From JAEUPI01 sp046348365 (lineage in GTDB: Bacteria > Pseudomonadota > Gammaproteobacteria > Burkholderiales > Burkholderiaceae_C), in assembly GCA_046348365.1 (NCBI GenBank), contig JAXMEL010000001.1:744001-808000 (forward strand): a stretch of DNA of 64,000 bases. The letters are read 5' to 3'. Under the pieces are notes generated by a model. That model was not told the origin of the DNA. It ran no database searches and saw nothing but the letters and a program-made list of their open reading frames with translations. Shown piece after piece: positions 17,666-26,979 of the stretch. The first letter of the stretch is position 1. Each line of letters starts with the position of its first letter. Position numbers and translations under genes: made by a program.

Positions 17666-18778
17666 TCAACTCGGCCGTGACCGCGCGCCGAGCAAGAGCT
17701 CCAGCCGTTCCGCGATGCGATGACCGGTCCGTCCGTCCCACAGTTCGGGCACGGAACCCTTCTTCCAACGTCCGGCGAAGAGCACGTCCAGGGCCGGCTT
17801 CAACCTCAGCGGGTCGGTGCCGATCAGTTCGTTCGTCCCCACGGTCACGGTTTCGGGTCGCTCGGTGGAGTTGCGCATCGTCACGCACGGGATGCCCATG
17901 ACGGTGGTCTCCTCGGTCACGCCACCGGAGTCCGTGATCACGGCCATCGCGTGCCGGACCAGGAAGTTGAACTCCAGATAGGGCTGCGGTTCCACGAACA
18001 CGATGTTCGGCGGCAGCTCACCGAGTTCCGCCAGCGTCTTGCGAGTTCTCGGGTGCACCGGAAAGACCACCTTCCGGCCCCTCACCGCCGTCGCCACCGA
18101 AGCGAGCAGTTGCCGGAACGAATCTGCCGTGTCGACGTTCGCCGGCCGATGCATCGTCATCACGAAGTAGTCGCCCTCGCGCAGGCCGTGCTCGGCCCAG
18201 AAGGTCGGTGGCCGCAGACGCGACATGTTGGCAAGCAGCGTGTCGATCATCGTGTTGCCGACGAAGAAGATCCGATCGTCGGGCACGCCCGTCTTGCGCA
18301 GGTTCTCGTTGGCGACCTCGCTGGTGGTGAAGAAGTAGTTGGTGATCGAATCGGTCACCATCCGGTTGATCTCTTCCGGCATCGACCAATCGCCCGAGCG
18401 GATGCCGGCCTCCACATGAGCTACCGGAATGCACAGCTTCTGGGCCGCGATGGCGCAGGCCATGGTCGACGTGACGTCGCCTACCACGAGGCAGAGGGTG
18501 CATCGCTCCGACGTGAGCAAGAGCCGCTCATAGCGCGTCATGATCGCCGCCGTCTGCTCGGCCTGCGTGCCGGAGCCTACTTCGAGGTTGACGTCCGGCT
18601 TCGGAATGTTGAGCTGATCGAAGAAGTCCGACGACATGCGCGCGTCGTAGTGTTGGCCGGTATGCACCAGTCGCCAGCGCAGGTGGCTCCCGTTGCGCTG
18701 GCGAGCCGCGATGGCATGAATGATCGGCGCGATCTTCATGAAATTCGGGCGCGCGCCCGCGATGATGTCGACCAGCAT
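17666..18778 (-). CDS. wecB: UDP-N-acetylglucosamine 2-epimerase (non-hydrolysing)
   Basis: 370-aa GT-B-fold epimerase interconverting UDP-GlcNAc and UDP-ManNAc. Starts MLVDIIAGARPNFMK, with HTGQHYD, HVEAGIRSGDW and the C-terminal TDSGGVTEE uridine-binding region. ATG 18778 is the canonical start. It follows the 4-epimerase gene after 20 bp. With the dehydrogenase at 19860-21140 it could supply UDP-ManNAc or, by further oxidation, UDP-ManNAcA. Which uronate is really made depends on the dehydrogenase specificity. Confidence 0.92.
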   Translation of the reverse strand: MLVDIIAGARPNFMKIAPIIHAIAARQRNGSHLRWRLVHTGQHYDARMSSDFFDQLNIPKPDVNLEVGSGTQAEQTAAIMTRYERLLLTSERCTLCLVVGDVTSTMACAIAAQKLCIPVAHVEAGIRSGDWSMPEEINRMVTDSITNYFFTTSEVANENLRKTGVPDDRIFFVGNTMIDTLLANMSRLRPPTFWAEHGLREGDYFVMTMHRPANVDTADSFRQLLASVATAVRGRKVVFPVHPRTRKTLAELGELPPNIVFVEPQPYLEFNFLVRHAMAVITDSGGVTEETTVMGIPCVTMRNSTERPETVTVGTNELIGTDPLRLKPALDVLFAGRWKKGSVPELWDGRTGHRIAERLELLLGARSRPS

Positions 18779-18798
18779 GCCGCCTGCGGAGGGCCGGC

Positions 18799-19848
18799 TC
18801 ACGATACTTCGCCGGCCACCTGATGCGCGACGTACCAACCCACTGCCTCGGTCAGCCCAGAGCGCACCCCGTGCGATGGCTCGTAGGCCAGCAGCGCTCG
18901 CGCCTTGCTAATGTCGGCCAGCGAATGCCGCACGTCACCGGGGCGAAAGCCCTCGAATCGCGGCGCAGGCACTGACAAGCCGGCACGCTCAGCGGTCACG
19001 TCGGCAGCGAGCATTTCGTGCAGTTGGCGCAAGGTCGTGCGCTCGCCGGCCGCGATGTTGTAGACCTGTCCGACGGCTGGCCCGTCCGCGACCAGCGCCG
19101 CACGCAGGTTCGCCTGCACGGCGTTGGCCACATAGCAGAAGTCGCGGGAGGTTTCGCCATCGCCATTGATCACGCAGGGCTGCTCTCGAAGCATCGCCGC
19201 GACCCAGCGCGGGATCACTGCCGCATAGGCACCAGCCGGGTCCTGCCTGGGACCGAAGACATTGAAATAGCGCAGCCCAATGCATCCCAACCCATAGCAG
19301 CGGCCGAAGACATCGGCATACAGCTCGTTCAGGTACTTGGTGACCGCATAGGGCGACAAGGGCCGGCCGATAACGTGTTCGACCTTGGGCAACGCCTCGG
19401 AGTCGCCATAGGTCGAACTCGACGCTGCATAGACGAACCGCCTCACGCCGGCATCTTTGGCAGCCACCAGCATGTTGACGAAACCCGTGGCGTTGGCTTG
19501 GTGGGTCGCCAACGGATCGTTGATCGACCGCGGCACGGAGCCCAGTGCGGCTTGGTGGAGAACGATCTCAGCGCCCCGGCAGGCGCGTACGCACACATCA
19601 GGATCGGCGATATCGCCTTCGACGAATTCGTGAAGAGCCCAGGCCGCCTCACCAACCGCCGCGCGAACTTGATCGAGATTGCCGCGATGCCCGGTCGCGA
19701 AGTTGTCGAGACTCACGACCTGCTGACCCGCCCGGAGCAAGGCCTCGAGCAGATTCGAGCCGATGAAGCCGGCGCTTCCAGTCAGCAGCCAGCGGCGACG
19801 TTGAGCGCGCAGGCTCTCGGCGAATTGCGAATCCAGCCAGGCGGTCAT
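18799..19848 (-). CDS. UDP-GlcNAc/GlcNAcA C4-epimerase (WbpP/TviC-like)
   Basis: 349-aa SDR epimerase. NAD motif TGSAGFIGSN, then SLDNFATGHRGNLDQV as in WbpP/TviC, QAALGSVPRSINDP, SSSTYGDS and the catalytic YAVTKYLNE. This pattern is typical of 4-epimerases acting on UDP-GlcNAc or UDP-GlcNAcA. ATG 19848 gives the usual short N-terminal extension before the Rossmann motif. It stands 11 bp after the TviB-like dehydrogenase, as in Vi antigen type loci, so UDP-GalNAcA is a likely product. Confidence 0.88.
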   Translation of the reverse strand: MTAWLDSQFAESLRAQRRRWLLTGSAGFIGSNLLEALLRAGQQVVSLDNFATGHRGNLDQVRAAVGEAAWALHEFVEGDIADPDVCVRACRGAEIVLHQAALGSVPRSINDPLATHQANATGFVNMLVAAKDAGVRRFVYAASSSTYGDSEALPKVEHVIGRPLSPYAVTKYLNELYADVFGRCYGLGCIGLRYFNVFGPRQDPAGAYAAVIPRWVAAMLREQPCVINGDGETSRDFCYVANAVQANLRAALVADGPAVGQVYNIAAGERTTLRQLHEMLAADVTAERAGLSVPAPRFEGFRPGDVRHSLADISKARALLAYEPSHGVRSGLTEAVGWYVAHQVAGEVS

Positions 19849-19859
19849 GCACGCAACGC

Positions 19860-21140
<1,281 letters not shown>

Positions 21141-21331
21141 GTTGATTGCAGGGCCGCGCTCCAAGACGAAGAACTCGCGACCGATGGATGGATGGCGTGA
21201 ATCGGTTGAAGTTTAGCCTTGCCCGGCAGGGTAAGACCCGATTTCGCGCCTACCTAAATCGGTGGTCACGCGCCTGTTTGCCGCTCGAGCCGCGGCGCCG
21301 ACCAGCGCACGCCCTCTATTGGTGAACGACT

Positions 21332-22561
21332 TCACACGAGCACTTCCACGCACTCGGGGTGCGCAAGGAAGCGCTGCGGACTCGCACTCGCGCCGTAGGC
21401 GCCGGACTGGAACACCACGAACAGGTCACCAACATCGGCGGGCGGCAACTCGACGCGATCGGCCAGCAGATCCAGCGGCGTACACAAAGGGCCGACCACC
21501 GATGCGACCTCGCGAGGACCGTCCGCTTTGCCGTTGATGGCCACAGGGTAGTTCTTCCGGATCACCTGTCCGAAGTTGCCGCTGGCCGACAAATGATGGT
21601 TCAGTCCGCCATCGGTGATCAGAAAGACCTGGCCGCGCGAGACTTTGCGGTCCACCACGCGAGTCACGTATACGCCGGCCTCGCCCACCAGGTACCGACC
21701 GAGCTCTATCACGATGCCTGCCTTTGGTAGCTCACGGGCGCAACGCTGACTGATCTCTGCGAGGTTGGCGCCGATCGGTCCCAACTCGAGCGGGCGGTCG
21801 CCCGGGAAGTAGGGAATCCCGAATCCGCCGCCCAGATTGAGCATCGTCACCGGCGCTGGCGCGTCGTCGGCGAGCCGGACCGCCAACGCATAGGCTAGCC
21901 GCTGCGCCTCGCACACTGCCTCGGCGCGCAGGTTCTGCGAACCCGCGAACAGATGAAAGCCCTCGAACTTCAGGCCGAGCGCGCCGATGCGCCCGAGCGC
22001 GTTGGGGACACGTTCCTCGTCGATCCCGAACTGCTTGGGCCCACCACCCATCTTCATGCCCGAGCCCTTCAGCTCGAAGCCCGGATTCACGCGCACGGCC
22101 ACCCGAGGGTGCGCGCCCAGCCGATCGCCGACGGCTGCCAGCAACTCGATCTCGCGCATCGACTCGACGTTGATCAGGATGCCGGCCGCGACTGCCTGTT
22201 GGAGCTCCATCTCGGACTTGCCCGGCCCTGCAAAACTCACTTCGGCAACCGGCGCGCCCACATTGAGCGCGACCATCAATTCACCAGCCGAGGCCACGTC
22301 GATGCCATCGACCAGCCCCACCATGAAGCCGACCAGCGGCGCAAACGGGTTGGCCTTCATCGCGTAGTGCAGTTTCACGCTCGCTGGCAAGGTGTTGCGC
22401 AGGAGTTGCACACGCTGCCTGATCAGGCCGCGGTCGTAGGCATAGAACGGCGTGCGGCCGACCCTCGCGGCCAGCATCGACAGCGGTTGTCCGCCGAGCA
22501 GCAACTCGCCGCCAGATGACGCCGGAACGAGAGGCAGACTGTGGACGGGCGTGGCACTCAT
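21332..22561 (-). CDS. Pyridoxal-dependent decarboxylase, exosortase A system-associated
   Basis: 409-aa fold-III PLP enzyme of the diaminopimelate/ornithine decarboxylase type. The PLP lysine motif is KLHYAMKANP near residue 65; NLGGGFGIPYFPGD and the late GPLCTPLD (substrate cysteine) are present. It matches the exosortase-A-associated decarboxylase (TIGR03099). Its ATG overlaps the stop of the acyl-CoA ligase gene (ATGA), as expected for the ligase/decarboxylase pair in such clusters. Substrate unknown. A 191-bp gap follows before the tviB-like gene. Confidence 0.9.
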   Translation of the reverse strand: MSATPVHSLPLVPASSGGELLLGGQPLSMLAARVGRTPFYAYDRGLIRQRVQLLRNTLPASVKLHYAMKANPFAPLVGFMVGLVDGIDVASAGELMVALNVGAPVAEVSFAGPGKSEMELQQAVAAGILINVESMREIELLAAVGDRLGAHPRVAVRVNPGFELKGSGMKMGGGPKQFGIDEERVPNALGRIGALGLKFEGFHLFAGSQNLRAEAVCEAQRLAYALAVRLADDAPAPVTMLNLGGGFGIPYFPGDRPLELGPIGANLAEISQRCARELPKAGIVIELGRYLVGEAGVYVTRVVDRKVSRGQVFLITDGGLNHHLSASGNFGQVIRKNYPVAINGKADGPREVASVVGPLCTPLDLLADRVELPPADVGDLFVVFQSGAYGASASPQRFLAHPECVEVLV

Positions 22562-24153
22562 GGCTCAGCCTGCGACGCGTATTGCACGCTCAGCGCCTTG
22601 CGATCGATCTTGCCGTTCGGATTGCGCGGCAACGGCCCGGGCACTGCGATCACCTTCCCCGGAACCATATACGCAGGCATGCGCGTGCGGCACTCATCGA
22701 GCAGTGGGTTCACGTCGACCGCATCCCTGCCCTCGGGCGCCGTGACCACGACGCAGATCGACTGGCCCAGCGTGGCATGCTCTACGCCGAACGCGGCGCA
22801 CTCGCCCACGCGCTTGGTGGCGTAGAGAATCTCCTCGACCTCGGTCGGGCTGACACGGTAGCCTGAAGTCTTGATCATCTCGTCCCGCCGACCGATGAAA
22901 TACAAGAAACCCTCCGCATCGCGCCGGACCGTGTCGCCCGAGAACACGGCGTATTCGGGCAGCTGCAGCCCGGCCGGCCGGCCCGGCAGCAGCTTGTAGC
23001 GCTCGGACGTCTTCTCCGGGTCACCCCAGTAACCCTGGCCGACCAGCGGCCCGCGGTGCACCAGTTCGCCCGGCTCGTCGGGCGCACACTCGGTGCCGTC
23101 CTCGCGCAGCACGAGGATCTCGGCATTCGGAATCGCCTTGCCGATGGAATCTGGCCGTCGGTCCACCTCTTCCGGCGGCAAGTACGTGCTGCGAAAAGCC
23201 TCCGTCAGGCCGTACATCAGGAACGGCTTGGCCGAAGGCACACGTTGGCGCAGCAACTGCAGCGTCTCGCGCGGCATGCGGCCACCGGTGTTCGCAAAAT
23301 ACCGCAAGTGCGTGTCGATCGAGGCCGGCCAGTCCAGCGTCGACAACTGGATGTACAGCGGCGGCACCGCCGTGAGACCCGTGACCTTCTCGCGCTCCAT
23401 CGCGCGCAGCACGTCGCGCGGCAGCAGGTAGTTCAGCAGCACGACGCGCGCGCCGGCGTGGAACGCCGTGGTCAACTGGCTGAAGCCGGCGTCGAACGAC
23501 AGTGGCAGTGCGGCCATCAGGGTATCCGACGGCCGATTGTCGAGGTAGCTCGCCACACTCTTGGCGCCGGCCACCATGTTGCGGTGACTCAGCACGACGC
23601 CCTTGGGCTTGCCGGTGCTGCCGCTGGTGTACAGGATAGCGACGATGTCGGTGTCGATCACGCGATGCCCCGTGCGGGCCGGGCCCGACACAAGGTCGGT
23701 CCACGAGAGCAATGCCACATCGGCCGGTAGATCGGCCGGTCGTGCGCAGCTCTCGGTACTGACCGCGCAGCGCAGGTCCGGGCAGTGGGCCAGGCTCGCA
23801 GCAATCAGCGCCAGCCTCTCCGGAGACGTCACGATCACGCGCAAGTCGCAGTCCCGCGCGATGAAGGCCACCTGCTCCGGCTTGAGCAGCGGGTTCATCG
23901 GTACGAACACCGCACCCGCCGCCGCGGCGCCAAAGCTGGCCACCACCGTTTCGAATCGCTTCTCGAGGTAGATGCCGACTCGGTCCATGCGTGAAACACC
24001 CAGCCCGATCACCCCGGCAGCGAAGGCTCGTACGTCGGCATCGAGATGGCCGAAGTCGAGGGACTGGTCGTGGAACCGCAACGCCGGCGCCCCGGCATCG
24101 CGGGCGGCAGCCACAGACACCAGTTCATGCAGCAGGTGCGACTCTGTGCTCAC
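22558..24153 (-). CDS. Acyl-CoA ligase (AMP-forming), exosortase A system-associated
   Basis: 531-aa adenylate-forming enzyme (TIGR03098-like). ATP motif ILYTSGSTGKPKG, MYGLTEAFRST, a SGDTVRRDAEGFLYFIGR hinge region and the C-terminal catalytic lysine in NPNGKIDRKAL. The frame stays open to 24651, but homology starts only at HLLHELVS, so I use the GTG at 24153. It forms the ligase/decarboxylase pair with the next gene. Immediately upstream, on the other strand, is a broken acyl carrier protein gene, which suggests that the original partner ACP was displaced from here. Confidence 0.88.
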   Translation of the reverse strand: MSTESHLLHELVSVAAARDAGAPALRFHDQSLDFGHLDADVRAFAAGVIGLGVSRMDRVGIYLEKRFETVVASFGAAAAGAVFVPMNPLLKPEQVAFIARDCDLRVIVTSPERLALIAASLAHCPDLRCAVSTESCARPADLPADVALLSWTDLVSGPARTGHRVIDTDIVAILYTSGSTGKPKGVVLSHRNMVAGAKSVASYLDNRPSDTLMAALPLSFDAGFSQLTTAFHAGARVVLLNYLLPRDVLRAMEREKVTGLTAVPPLYIQLSTLDWPASIDTHLRYFANTGGRMPRETLQLLRQRVPSAKPFLMYGLTEAFRSTYLPPEEVDRRPDSIGKAIPNAEILVLREDGTECAPDEPGELVHRGPLVGQGYWGDPEKTSERYKLLPGRPAGLQLPEYAVFSGDTVRRDAEGFLYFIGRRDEMIKTSGYRVSPTEVEEILYATKRVGECAAFGVEHATLGQSICVVVTAPEGRDAVDVNPLLDECRTRMPAYMVPGKVIAVPGPLPRNPNGKIDRKALSVQYASQAEP

Positions 24154-24210
24154 GTATGCAAGGTCCGAACAGTTGCCCCGGCGGGCAGGCGCGGGCACTT
24201 TACCCGAGGC

Positions 24211-24291
24211 AGGGACCGATTCGGCTTCGTGGCCGACGACGACGAGTTCTCCGGCGACGCCTTTGCCACGGTCGACCCGCTGGCACAGTGA
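24211..24291 (+). pseudogene. C-terminal remnant of an exosortase-type acyl carrier protein gene
   Basis: Twenty-six codons ending in TGA encode RDRFGFVADDDEFSGDAF and then ATVDPLAQ. This lines up with residues of the intact ACP at 28860-29111 (RFGIVAEDDEISGDTFATV). I find no phosphopantetheine serine motif or start upstream in any frame, so only the tail of helix III/IV coding sequence remains. At DNA level it has diverged from 28860-29111 by many third-position changes, so it is not a fresh copy. It lies at the edge of the block starting with the SDR gene. Confidence 0.6.
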
Positions 24292-24372
24292 TGCGCTGCA
24301 CGAACTCGGCCCCTTCGGACCGAATTCGGGGGGATGGTGTTCGTGCGCCGCTCCGCTATCCTCATTTGGACC

Positions 24373-25143
24373 ATGTCCACGCATATGGCGAACCGCAATT
24401 TCAACGGCCGGTGGGTTCTCGTGAGTGGAGCATCCTCCGGCCTGGGCCGTGCCATCGCCGTCGAGCTGGCGGCCCAGCAAGCCTCGGTGGTATTGCTCGG
24501 CCGCGACGAGGGTCGCCTGGCTGAAACTGCCAGCCTGCTCGGTGACCGCCCCTGCCGCGTCCTGGCGCTCGATTTGACGCGTCACGATGCCATCGTGCCG
24601 GCCGTGAGAGCGCTCCGCGCAGAAGTCGGTGAGCTGTACGGCTTGTGCCACGCCGCAGGCGTGGTCGCGACCAGACCGTTGGCCTCCTCGGACCCCGACG
24701 TCATCAAGACGCAGATGGATGTCAATCTCCTGGCGGGCCTGGAACTCGCTCGCGCCGTGACTCGACGCGACGTGATGTCGGCCGGCGGCGGGAGCCTCTT
24801 GTTCATCTCATCCGTGTACGGCATCGCCGGCAATGCCGGGCAGGTGGGCTACTGCGCCAGCAAAGGCGCCCTGGCTGCGGCCGTGCGCGCGATGGCGGTC
24901 GAACTGGCGCGCCGGAACATTCGGGCCAACTGCCTCTCGCCGGGCCTCGTGTTCACCGCCATGACGGAGAAGTCCCTGGGCGGGGCGACTTCAGAACACG
25001 CGCAACGGATCAAGGCTGCCCATCCGTTGGGCGATGGCCAACCCGAAGACGTGGCCGTGGCCGCGGCCTTTCTGCTCTCTCCCGCCGCGCGTTGGATCAC
25101 AGGCGTCGACCTTCCGGTCGACGGTGGCTACACGGCTCAATGA
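24373..25143 (+). CDS. Short-chain dehydrogenase, FabG-like 3-ketoacyl reductase
   Basis: 256-aa classical SDR. NADPH motif SGASSGLGR at about 18-26, serine in FISSVYG (Ser147) and catalytic YCASK (Tyr160, Lys164), ending with PVDGGYTAQ as in FabG. Proposed role: reduce a 3-ketoacyl-ACP made by the KAS III three genes downstream. Starts at ATG 24373, with a second ATG four codons later. It heads a rightward run SDR, ACP, dehydratase, KAS III, ligase, ACP; the gap to the ACP is 36 bp. Acting on a sugar instead is possible, but the neighbours favour an acyl chain. Confidence 0.8.
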   Translation: MSTHMANRNFNGRWVLVSGASSGLGRAIAVELAAQQASVVLLGRDEGRLAETASLLGDRPCRVLALDLTRHDAIVPAVRALRAEVGELYGLCHAAGVVATRPLASSDPDVIKTQMDVNLLAGLELARAVTRRDVMSAGGGSLLFISSVYGIAGNAGQVGYCASKGALAAAVRAMAVELARRNIRANCLSPGLVFTAMTEKSLGGATSEHAQRIKAAHPLGDGQPEDVAVAAAFLLSPAARWITGVDLPVDGGYTAQ

Positions 25144-25179
25144 CAACTCGATCGAACATCCTGGAGACGTGGTAAACGC

Positions 25180-25422
25180 ATGAATACGCAAGAAGCCCTA
25201 GCCTGGATTGCGGAAGTGTTCGAAGAACCCGCAGGCCGCATCACAGCCACAACCGCCAGGTCGTCTATTCCGGGTTGGGACTCATTGGGCACGCTCTCGT
25301 TGATCGCAGCGCTCGACGAGAAGTTCGACATCCATATCGACGAGCAGGAAATCGAGAGCATGGCCAAGGTGGAAGACATCTTCGCAGTGCTCCGGCGCCA
25401 CGGCGCCCTGGCCGAGGCCTGA
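25180..25422 (+). CDS. Acyl carrier protein
   Basis: 80-aa acidic four-helix carrier protein. The 4'-phosphopantetheine serine is in PGWDSLGTLSL (about residue 34). Helix III region EQEIESMAKVEDIF is typical. It is preceded by the SDR and followed 24 bp later by the dehydratase, so it probably carries the growing acyl chain. It differs clearly from the two other ACPs at 28497 and 28860, which suggests separate roles. Confidence 0.88.
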   Translation: MNTQEALAWIAEVFEEPAGRITATTARSSIPGWDSLGTLSLIAALDEKFDIHIDEQEIESMAKVEDIFAVLRRHGALAEA

Positions 25423-25446
25423 TACGGCGACCGGCCGCCGCCCCCG

Positions 25447-25908
25447 ATGCGCTTTCACCTGGTCGACCAGATCCTGGAGCTCGAGCCGGGAGTGCGCGCG
25501 CGCGCCACGCGCCGCGTCCCCATGAATGAGGAACTGTTCCAGGACCACTTCCCCGGCCTTCCGGTGATGCCCGGCGTGCTTCTGGTGGAGATGATGGGCC
25601 AGACCGCCGCCAAGAGCCTCGACGCTCAGAAGCTACCTCGCGGCAAGGCGCTGCTGGCCAAGATTCTCGGCGCGAGTTTTCGCGACTGGGTGCGCCCCGG
25701 TGACGAGGCCACGATGACCGCAGAGATCGTCGCCAATGACGCTCGCTTTGCGACCGCCGAATGCCGCATGGAAGTCAACGGCAAGAACGTGGCACAGTGC
25801 AAGCTGATGTTCACGTTCATGCCGATCGACCAATTCGCGCCGACGTACCGCGACGAGCAGCTCGAGGCCTACCTTTCCGGTCAGCAGCCATCCGGGGAGC
25901 CGATATGA
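25447..25908 (+). CDS. FabZ-like 3-hydroxyacyl-ACP dehydratase (copy 1)
   Basis: 153-aa hotdog-fold protein. The catalytic His region is DHFPGLPVMPGVLLVEMMGQ, as in FabZ. Lacks membrane segments; cytoplasmic. It would dehydrate a 3-hydroxyacyl-ACP to the trans-2-enoyl form, or bind hydroxyacyl groups without dehydrating. Its stop overlaps the KAS III start (ATGA). A paralogue of the same length and with the same motif, but diverged elsewhere, is at 33320-33772. Confidence 0.82.
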   Translation: MRFHLVDQILELEPGVRARATRRVPMNEELFQDHFPGLPVMPGVLLVEMMGQTAAKSLDAQKLPRGKALLAKILGASFRDWVRPGDEATMTAEIVANDARFATAECRMEVNGKNVAQCKLMFTFMPIDQFAPTYRDEQLEAYLSGQQPSGEPI

Positions 25909-26960
25909 GCCGTCACACGATCTCGGGGTTTCGCATCGCCGGCGTGTCCACCTGTCTGCCAGCCACGGTGGCCGACAACCTGGACCCTGCCAACGGATTC
26001 GACCCCGAAGAGGTGCGCAAAGTCGTGCAGATGGCCGGCGTGCGGCGGCGGCGTGTAGTGGCCGACGGCATCACCGCCGCCGATCTCGGCTTCGAGGCTG
26101 CCGAGGCGCTGCTGCAGAAGCTGGGCTGGCCGAGAGAGAGTGTCACTGGCTTGATCTTCGTGACGCAGAGCCCTGACTACTTCTTGCCCTCGAACGCGTG
26201 TCTCGTGCATCAGTGGCTGGGGCTTGCCGACAGCTGCGCCGCCTTCGACCTGGGGCTCGGCTGCTCGGGGTATCCGTACGGGCTTTACCTGGCTGCCACG
26301 ATGCTGCGGGCCGGCGGCCACCAGCGCGTCTTGATGCTCCACGGTGAGACACCCAGCCGATTCGTCGACCCGAGTGACCATGCGACGACGCTGCTGTTCA
26401 GCGATTCGGGGTCGGCTACGGCGGTCGAAGCCCGCGACGGCGAAACTGGGCACTTCTGCCTGCATACCGACGGCAGCGGTCACGCCGGACTGATCATTCG
26501 CGGCGGCGCGTTCCGCGATCGCCGGCCGACCGATCCGCGCGATCTCGCGCTGCGTATGGACGGCGCGGGCATCTTCAACTTCACGATCAAGCGCGTACCT
26601 CCGCTGATCAGCGACACGCTGGCCCAGGCCGGCTGCAACGTGGGCGACGTGGATGCCTATCTCTTCCACCAGTCCAATCGCTTCATCATGAAGCACTTGA
26701 TGAAGAAGTGCAGCCTGCCTGAAGACCGTGTGCCGATCACGCTGGAAGACAGCGGCAACTGTGGCGGCCCCTCGGTCGCAGTAGCGTTGACGCAGCGGCT
26801 GCCCGCCGAGCGCAGTGCGCGCATGAAGTTGATGATGCTCGGCTACGGCGTGGGGCTGTCGTGGGCCTCGGCGGTCGTCGATCTCGACCCCGATGCGCCG
26901 TTGCTGCACACGGACTACAGCGGCACGCTGGCCAAGCGCGCCGGGCCCGTCGCTGCCTGA
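25905..26960 (+). CDS. 3-oxoacyl-ACP synthase III (FabH-like)
   Basis: 351-aa thiolase-fold condensing enzyme. The complete Cys-His-Asn triad is visible: Cys120 in LGLGCSGYPYGL, His255 in LFHQSNRF and Asn285 in DSGNCGGPS. FabH-type enzymes start chains by condensing an acyl-CoA with malonyl-ACP, so a short 3-ketoacyl-ACP is the expected product. ATG 25905 overlaps the dehydratase stop. In viosamine-type flagellin glycosylation islands similar FabH-like proteins help make a hydroxyacyl group for a sugar; a comparable use here is inference. Confidence 0.88.
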   Translation: MSRHTISGFRIAGVSTCLPATVADNLDPANGFDPEEVRKVVQMAGVRRRRVVADGITAADLGFEAAEALLQKLGWPRESVTGLIFVTQSPDYFLPSNACLVHQWLGLADSCAAFDLGLGCSGYPYGLYLAATMLRAGGHQRVLMLHGETPSRFVDPSDHATTLLFSDSGSATAVEARDGETGHFCLHTDGSGHAGLIIRGGAFRDRRPTDPRDLALRMDGAGIFNFTIKRVPPLISDTLAQAGCNVGDVDAYLFHQSNRFIMKHLMKKCSLPEDRVPITLEDSGNCGGPSVAVALTQRLPAERSARMKLMMLGYGVGLSWASAVVDLDPDAPLLHTDYSGTLAKRAGPVAA

Positions 26961-26979
26961 GGCCTGTGCACGACGGGCC

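Noticed and set aside
24154..24651. N-terminal extension of the exosortase-type ligase
   Set aside because: The frame is open but shows no homology, and it overlaps the ACP remnant and the SDR start on the other strand.
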